From Bryum argenteum (lineage: Eukaryota > Streptophyta > Bryopsida > Bryales > Bryaceae), in assembly GCA_037043015.1 (NCBI GenBank), contig CM073331.1, forward strand, positions 4,361,501 through 4,425,500: a stretch of DNA of 64,000 nt, read 5' to 3'. Position 1 is the first letter of the stretch; each line of letters starts with the position of its first letter. Shown here in pieces: positions 58,601-64,000 of this stretch. Below the pieces are notes generated by a model that had not been told where the DNA came from, made no database searches, and saw only the letters and a program-made list of their open reading frames with translations. A program made the translations under genes and the position numbers.

Positions 58601-58703
58601 TATTTATAGAATTCGAAACATTTTTATACCAAACGGTGGACATACAGGATGATGAAAATTCAAATGGAGAGAAAAAATGAGTACAAAATAATGTTACATG
58701 GAT

Positions 58704-61700
58704 CTAGGTTTGATTGGGGAGATGCGATTCGAGCCACGAGGTGATATGGCCGAACACAAGAGCAACGCCTTCATCAGTCTCACCGACAAGCTGGTGCCAC
58801 ATGCCCGGGTACACATGCAACGTCTTGTCGGTGCTACCAGCGTTTTTGTACAGCATTCTGCTCCCGTCTGGGTCACAGACGATGTCTTCCTCCCCGTGGC
58901 AGATGAGGAGTGGGGCTGTTACTTCGGAGGCTCGTGTTTCTATCTCTTTCACTACTCGGAGTAGTTCGAGTGCTGTGCCTGCTCGTGGCCTGCCCGAGTA
59001 CCTGCAATTTCAAGAAAAAGAAGAATGAAATAAGGCAATTATAGATGGTATTAATTATTACAGCATGAATGGAAGTGCGAGAGATTTTAGAGGGAGGAGA
59101 TATATGTCTCTATGAGAAGATATGTCCGAGAAACGCTACACTGGTTTTAGACATGCGACGATGAATGTGAATATACGTAGATGGATTCACTAATCCTGAC
59201 AGAAGACTCTGATATGGTGTACGGATGTCCACTGCATGAACATTTAAATGCGCCTGTCAAAGGCCTCTAGTGAAATAGGGTTATGGTGAAACCACCTAAA
59301 GGCGGGCACCTACCTAAAGGCGGGCACCCAAGATTCTTGCCTCCCTTATAAAGATCTCACCTCCCTTGCATGTACCTCATGCATACATATTTAGGGTGCC
59401 CGCCTTTAGGCTTCTCCTTCTAAAATTTGTATCTAATTATGTGTGTGCTTTAAAAAAGCACATAAATAGGGTTAGCTTGTTTTTTCCTATTCCCTAACCG
59501 TGAAAAATAGTAACCCACTCATTTCTCACTCCAAGTATATAGATTCCCTCAATTTTCCTTAAGTGCACGACAATAGTTGGTTTCACCGAAAGTCACAAGT
59601 GAAATAGGGTTAAACAAGAAAGTCACAAGATGTATACATAGACTAATACAGGCATTAAATATCACGAAGGACGGAGATTGTTTCGACCAACATAAACATG
59701 GTGCACAAATTGTCATGGTGCACTATGACAATCAACAACTATATGCAGTTGTGCACTATGAAGATCAACGAGAGGATCAACAAGTATGAGTAAGTGAGTA
59801 GATCCTTTCTATCTAATTCCTATTCAGTTAGTTGAGTAGGTCCTCTTCTATCTACAATAACCTCAATAAGGTCTCATATTTTAGCATGGCAAATCTATAG
59901 TGAAGTTAAACATGGGAGCAATTTGTGTGCATGGGCAGAATTAGTAGAAGATTGGACATACTCAAAATCATAATTTTAATACACTTCTAGAATATTTCTG
60001 ATACTATGCGAGTTTAGTTTTGTTTTGAGCAGCCTATCTAAATTCCTATTTAGTTATTGGTGATTCCCAAGGGCTTCGACACCCATACATATGTCATTCC
60101 ACAGATTTGAGAATGCTCATGCAACAGGTCTTTGTATATAAGATCGCAGCTGCAAGAAATAGATGTCTTCAAAATTCTCTGTGATATATGGGCAACTTCC
60201 TCTCTATTTAAGCCCAGGGTTTAAGAAGGACGGACACATCCAAGCAAAAACTTGATCATGAGATGCAGCATGAGATTCATATAACAAAACCCGAGAATGA
60301 GAAGTTCTCATCTGTATCAACCGAAAATGGTCATGTCGGTAAAGGCTGGTGGATACGTACCTGTTTGGATTGTTGCGAGAAAGTTCACGTTTCCATGGCA
60401 CACTGAAGGAAACGAGAGGGATATCCTTGGTCGGAACGATCGGCCATGTCGGTATGATACCTACAATCAATGCAAAGCATTAATTACATCCACAAGCCTC
60501 TAATGGAGTTTTACAGCATTGTGCAACATATGACAATAGCATTGAGATTGAATGTGATCAGAAACCCTGAGATGTTTTTTTTGATGACGTACACCTATAC
60601 CATAAGATGAAAAATGAGCAACCACTTCTCAAGGCAAACACTAAATCACACACCTTCTACACACACAATCATATGCATTTTGAAGATTTATATCATATAG
60701 AGTAAGTACTTGGAATTAGATGTGATCAGAAATCATGAACACACGAATCACATCTTATTACATATTCTATGCAATACCACATCGACGAGCCTTAAACGCA
60801 GACGATCATTTTCGTTTTCACAGCATTATCTTTAATCCCTGAGGAGTTTTGTGATTATCACATGAAAATGAGCAACCGCATCTTGTTAAATCTTTAATTC
60901 AGAAACCATATTCATAGGGCCTCTAGTGCACACGATCATGTGCATTTTCACAGCATTCTGTTGAATACGAAAATGACGTTAAAGAAGCACTTTTGATCAC
61001 AAACCAACCACATCTTCTATACAGAAACCACATCGACAAGCCTTGAAACATTCAAAACGTTCAAAACCATATGCAGTTCCACAACATTCTGTTGAAGAAG
61101 GAAACGACATGAAGCAGTAATTCTAATTAAGTGTGATCGCAAACCAACCACATCGACAAGCCTACTGCACACGATCATATGCAGTTTCACAGCATTTACC
61201 ATAACAACATTGGAGAAGCAACCACGCCTTCTTACAAGAACCACATCGACAATTCTTTAAGCACACAATGATATGCACTCCACACATTCCTCGATCCAAA
61301 ACCTTCACAACATTCACAAAGCAAGAAAAAAAATTTAGAAACTTACTAGCAACAAGCGGAAGCAGCTGAATAGCAAACCAGGGGGGTTTAAAGCGTCCAA
61401 TCCCACACATAGCGCCATTAAGCACCAACCCCTTCCATACCTCCTTCTGCTTCAAATGAATCAAAAGCGCAATCGCACCACCGAGGCTCTCCCCATACAA
61501 AAAACTCGTCCTGCCGTCTCTCTTACTATCAAAATACTCGATACAATCGTCAACCACGGCGTTCATATCCGGAAGATGCCCCTTCAGTCCCTCAGATTTC
61601 CCATGCCCCTGGTGATCGATGGCGTAGACCGCGTACCCTTGTTTTGCCAAATGAATGCACGTGAGCTGGACTAACCAGCCCGAGTCTGCACCGTAGCCAT

Positions 61701-61896
61701 GGACACAGCAGATCACTGCCCTAGTCTCTCGATCGACTGGACTCCAGCTCCGGATGCATTGGGTTAACCCTCGTGAGTTTGTGAGAGTTGATTCTGTGTA
61801 GGTGACGCGATGCATGGCGTAAAAAGACTCGGGGGTTAGTGTGCCGAAGATGCTTGTGGAGGAGGAATCGATCACTGGATGCGGCTCTAGCGCCAT
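58704..61896 (-). CDS. Alpha/beta hydrolase: monoacylglycerol lipase / caffeoylshikimate esterase-like, complete
   Basis: Three minus-strand exons, 61896-61347, 60460-60361 and 59001-58704, sum to 948 nt: 315 residues plus stop. All junctions are GT-AG and phases agree. The fold is the serine hydrolase type of plant MAGL/CSE proteins, which cleave monoacylglycerols or caffeoyl-shikimate. Visible are the oxyanion-side HG (66-67), nucleophile elbow GESLGG with Ser137, lid block IIPTWPIVPTKDIP, GRPRAGTALELLR, HGEEDIVCD with Asp256 and YPGMWH with His286. No signal peptide or membrane segment is obvious, so a cytosolic or membrane-associated enzyme is likely. The in-frame ATG at 61896 opens a conserved-length protein. 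Substrate cannot be decided from sequence. No damage seen. Confidence 0.95.
59002..60360 (-). other. Second intron of the hydrolase gene
   Basis: This 1,359-bp intron has no independent gene. A direct repeat (CACCTAAAGGCGGGCACC twice near 59290-59330) and an AGGGTTA-containing stretch are present. Confidence 0.8.
60480..61290. repeat. Degenerate ~100-130-bp repeat array in hydrolase intron 1
   Basis: About five units share AACCACATCGACAAGCCT, CACACGATCATATGCA and TTTCACAGCATT in order (anchor ACAGCATT or its variants near 60510, 60820, 60950, 61085, 61192). The array fills almost all of intron 1 (60461-61346). Confidence 0.7.
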
Positions 61897-62402
61897 CGTT
61901 GGGGAAGGGAAGGAATGAAATGGATGCTTTTTTTCTTGCTGGGATTGTTTTCTTTCTGCGATTGTTTACTTTCAGAGTGTGGGTTGGTGAGAGATGCAGA
62001 CATTGATCATGATGGTGTGAGTGAGACTGGAACAGTGTGTTGAATGCGTGTGATGAGCAAGGGTGGCAGGCCATTGAATGCGAGGGTCTTCTTCTCTATT
62101 GTCACACCCTGGAGTTCACACCGTAGTTTCGTTTCTCTTCTCTTATATCACACTCTCTACCAATGATCATTAGTGTTATGAATTTGGGCGCAAGGATAGG
62201 TCGGAGGAACACTCTATACACACTGAATTTCAAATAGGTCTTTTGATTTCTTGATGAGTAAGAGTTAATTTTTTTACTTTGTATTAGATTCATTTCTATC
62301 AATAATCTAGAATTGCAAACCCCAAAACTAAATCCCAAGATTATTTCTTTTTGAGTTTTTCACTTACATGATGCTATCTATGAGACACTGGCCAACATGC
62401 AT
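61897..62402. other. Hydrolase 5' flank
   Basis: No gene. A minus-strand frame at 61721-62074 overlaps the real exon and is a shadow. Confidence 0.6.
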
Positions 62403-62550
62403 GCATTGGTAGAAAAGTGGTTTGAGAACACCATGCACTACACCACCGAGTATACCACATGTGGCGATTTACATGTGAAAGCCGACACTTGCATTTTATT
62501 GGGGTGTAGTCATGTGGCATACTCAAGCCACTTTTCTTCTACACAAGAAT
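62403..62550. mobile_element. Small foldback element
   Basis: The left arm GTAGAAAAGTGGTTTGAGAA and the right-arm complement GTAGAAGAAAAGTGGCTTGA are inverted, and CATGTGG/CCACATG motifs lie inside. Similarity is imperfect. Confidence 0.55.
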
Positions 62551-62851
62551 TGTTAATCAGTGTTACGGGCGTTAATTGGGAACCGTAACACTAAATGTCA
62601 CGCGTCATCACGATACTACAACACCAATCATCAAATCATAACACTAGCTGGGAGAGTATGTACACTTTCTCGCAAGTGGAAGAATATATTCGAATTGGTG
62701 GTTTGAAGAAAAACAAGGGACATTGATTGCAATGGCAGCCCAAAATGAACACTAATCTTAAGAGAGTTGAGGAATAGTGTTATTTACCAAAATTTACTCA
62801 TTACACTAATCTCCAGGTAACACTAATTAACCACTCTTGTGTAGTGATGCA
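62538..62851. mobile_element. MITE-like element with CACTA-type right end
   Basis: The right end, complemented, reads CACTACACAAGAGTGGTTAA. The left end TCTACACAAGAATTGTTAAT is its inverted match, followed by (A/C)AGTGTTAC on both sides. CACTA termini mark En/Spm-type elements, but the left end has lost its first bases and no 3-bp duplication is clear. Confidence 0.55.
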
Positions 62852-62871
62852 TAGGAAGCAGATGCTTCTAC

Positions 62872-62972
62872 ATTATAATATCACACCCTCCTTCGTCGTT
62901 ACACCCTGCTTTCCCCTTCTATATCATCACACCCTCTTTCCTCTTCTATATTATCACACCCTCCTTCCACAT
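62872..62972. repeat. ~30-bp tandem repeat (ATCACACCCTCYTTCCTCTTCTAT)
   Basis: Three to four CT-rich units lie immediately upstream of mS34. The array could form part of its promoter. Confidence 0.75.
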
Positions 62973-63012
62973 TAGCAATACCGACCGTGCATTGTCTCAC
63001 ACAAGAGGGTCC

Positions 63013-63027
63013 AGGGTTTAGGGTTTG
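63013..63027 (+). promoter_or_regulatory. Telo-box-like motif in mS34 leader
   Basis: GGGTTTAGGGTTTGG (complement of AAACCCTAAACCC) ends 9 bp before the ATG. Telo-boxes are frequent just upstream of plant ribosomal-protein and translation genes. Confidence 0.6.
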
Positions 63028-63036
63028 GAGCTCGCG

Positions 63037-64000
63037 ATGTCGCACTCGCTGCTCCTGCGAAGGGCGCTAGCCACGGCGTCGAAGCATGCGGAAGCAGCAG
63101 GAGCAGAGATCGCGAAGAAGAAGCCAGGCACGGGTCATCCGAAGAAGAAGAACATCTTCGATGTTGCGAAAGTATTACCTGGCTGGGGCATTGGTCACAA
63201 AGTCGCCAAAACTCATTGGAGTCCTCAAACTTATTACAAACTCCACGAAATCAAATTAGGCAAGGTATGCAGATTCCGATCCCTCACTCACTCATTCTCT
63301 CTCAAATAGCCAAAAACTCGAAATTACGGACTCTTCACTCCAGTATACAGCTCTCGATCATGTGGCAAGAGAGGCTCCGTGCAATCTGACTCTCTTAGAA
63401 GTAAGCGTACCAGCAATCACCTCGGCATTCATGCTTTTTTTGACCCCGAATTGTCATTTTGGACAGGAGCTATCCTACATAGCTCCTTTCGATGCATTAT
63501 ACGTGCTGGTGAATTCATGTAATCAGTTCAGAAAACAGTTGAATTTTCCATTCCTGTTTTTGCTATATGAATTTGAAGCAACAACTGGCTTCTAGGGAAA
63601 GACTATGTTCTGTCACTTTGAGGTGAAGAGCTAATTTCGAGTTCATTTTTTTGCTTGAAGGATGCGGGACATGGAGCTGTATGGGGAACATACCACGAAC
63701 AAGGTACACACAATTTCAATCAATTTTCGATGAGAGTGGTTCTGATCTTGTACCGGGGCATTAGATTCTAAACCCTAAACCCTACATTTTAGATTGATGC
63801 AATTTGTGTGAAAGGAATTAAACCCTAAACCTTAAATTTCAAATCGACTCATTTCCTGTAACTTCAATCGTATGGGATAACATTCGAGCCGATTCAATGT
63901 TGCAGGTGTAGAAGCAGGGAAGTTGCAAAGGATTAGTGGCGCGAACAAGCGGTGTTGGAAGTACGTTGATGATGGTCCACAACGAATTTGGCAGCCTGTA
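63037..64000 (+). CDS. mS34: Mitochondrial small ribosomal subunit protein mS34, first three exons (runs off window)
   Basis: Exons are 63037-63264, 63661-63703 and 63906 to at least 64000, with GT-AG introns and matching phases. The start ATG is followed by MSHSLLLRRALATASKH, a basic amphipathic stretch consistent with a mitochondrial presequence. Conserved blocks include LPGWGIGHKVAKTHW, YYKLHEIKLGK and DAGHGAVWGTY. They match the mS34 (MRPS34) pattern, including the [D]HGxxWG signature I recall from the animal protein. The last readable codons encode DDGPQRIWQPV, close to where the plant protein may end, but no stop lies in the window. It is divergent to the hydrolase across a 1.1-kb spacer. 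Confidence 0.85.
63769..63837. repeat. Interstitial telomere-like repeats in mS34 intron 2
   Basis: TAAACCCTAAACCCT (63769-63783) and TTAAACCCTAAACCTTAAA (63819-63837) lie about 50 bp apart. They match the plant telomere unit AAACCCT. Their flanks (AGATTGATGCAATT / AAATCGACTCATTT) are also similar, so a segment was duplicated. Confidence 0.75.

Noticed and set aside
61721-62074. 117-codon minus-strand frame at the start of the hydrolase gene
   Set aside because: It is a different frame of the first hydrolase exon and its 5' flank; the real frame carries the catalytic motifs.

Overview
This is nuclear DNA from a land plant. Genes have many short GT-AG introns, long AT-rich non-coding stretches and plant-type products: the TON2/FASS PP2A subunit, a PRONE-domain RopGEF, a caffeoylshikimate-esterase-like hydrolase and a plant tRNA-Lys(CTT). 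Ty1/copia elements, SINEs and MITEs are abundant. The kinase-family pseudogene near 3.9-5.6 kb resembles families I associate with mosses and other non-flowering plants, so a bryophyte or another seedless plant is my guess. The sequence alone does not settle the species.

Layout. 1-1.45 kb: the 3' exons of TON2 (+). 3.9-5.6 kb: a decayed protein-kinase gene carrying a SINE. 5.6-8.8 kb: a MITE, several minisatellites and a large inverted repeat. 9.2-10.4 kb: a broken, intron-retaining second copy of the TON2 3' end. 10.4-17.5 kb: mostly AT-rich, with a Stowaway-like MITE and three degenerate coding fragments, one resembling a 2OG-Fe(II) oxygenase. 18-23.1 kb: a minus-strand copia fragment, split inside its integrase by about 2 kb of foreign DNA that carries a telo-box promoter, two exons of an unknown gene and a Harbinger-like MITE. 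25.2-31.6 kb: a complete-length copia element with 227-bp LTRs, a 5-bp target duplication and a tRNA-derived SINE inside.

33.3-35.9 kb: an intact PRMT1 arginine methyltransferase gene with nine coding exons, one only 11 nt long. 36.35 kb: tRNA-Lys. 38.1-42.0 kb: an intact minus-strand RopGEF, with a tandem partial duplication of its 3' end downstream. 42-58 kb: a gene-poor repeat field of SINE copies, foldback elements, minisatellites, a degenerate satellite-like block and a MITE pair. 58.7-61.9 kb: an intact three-exon minus-strand alpha/beta hydrolase. 63.0-64 kb: the first three exons of mitochondrial ribosomal protein mS34, cut by the window edge.

The intact genes are unrelated housekeeping or signalling genes: cortical microtubule organisation, protein arginine methylation, ROP GTPase activation, lipid or phenylpropanoid ester hydrolysis, and mitochondrial translation. 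They form no pathway cluster. The most notable non-genic signal is a dispersed SINE family with tRNA-like heads and (GATA)n-type tails. Two copies have clear 12-14 bp target-site duplications, and one of them interrupts the kinase pseudogene exactly at a readable empty site.
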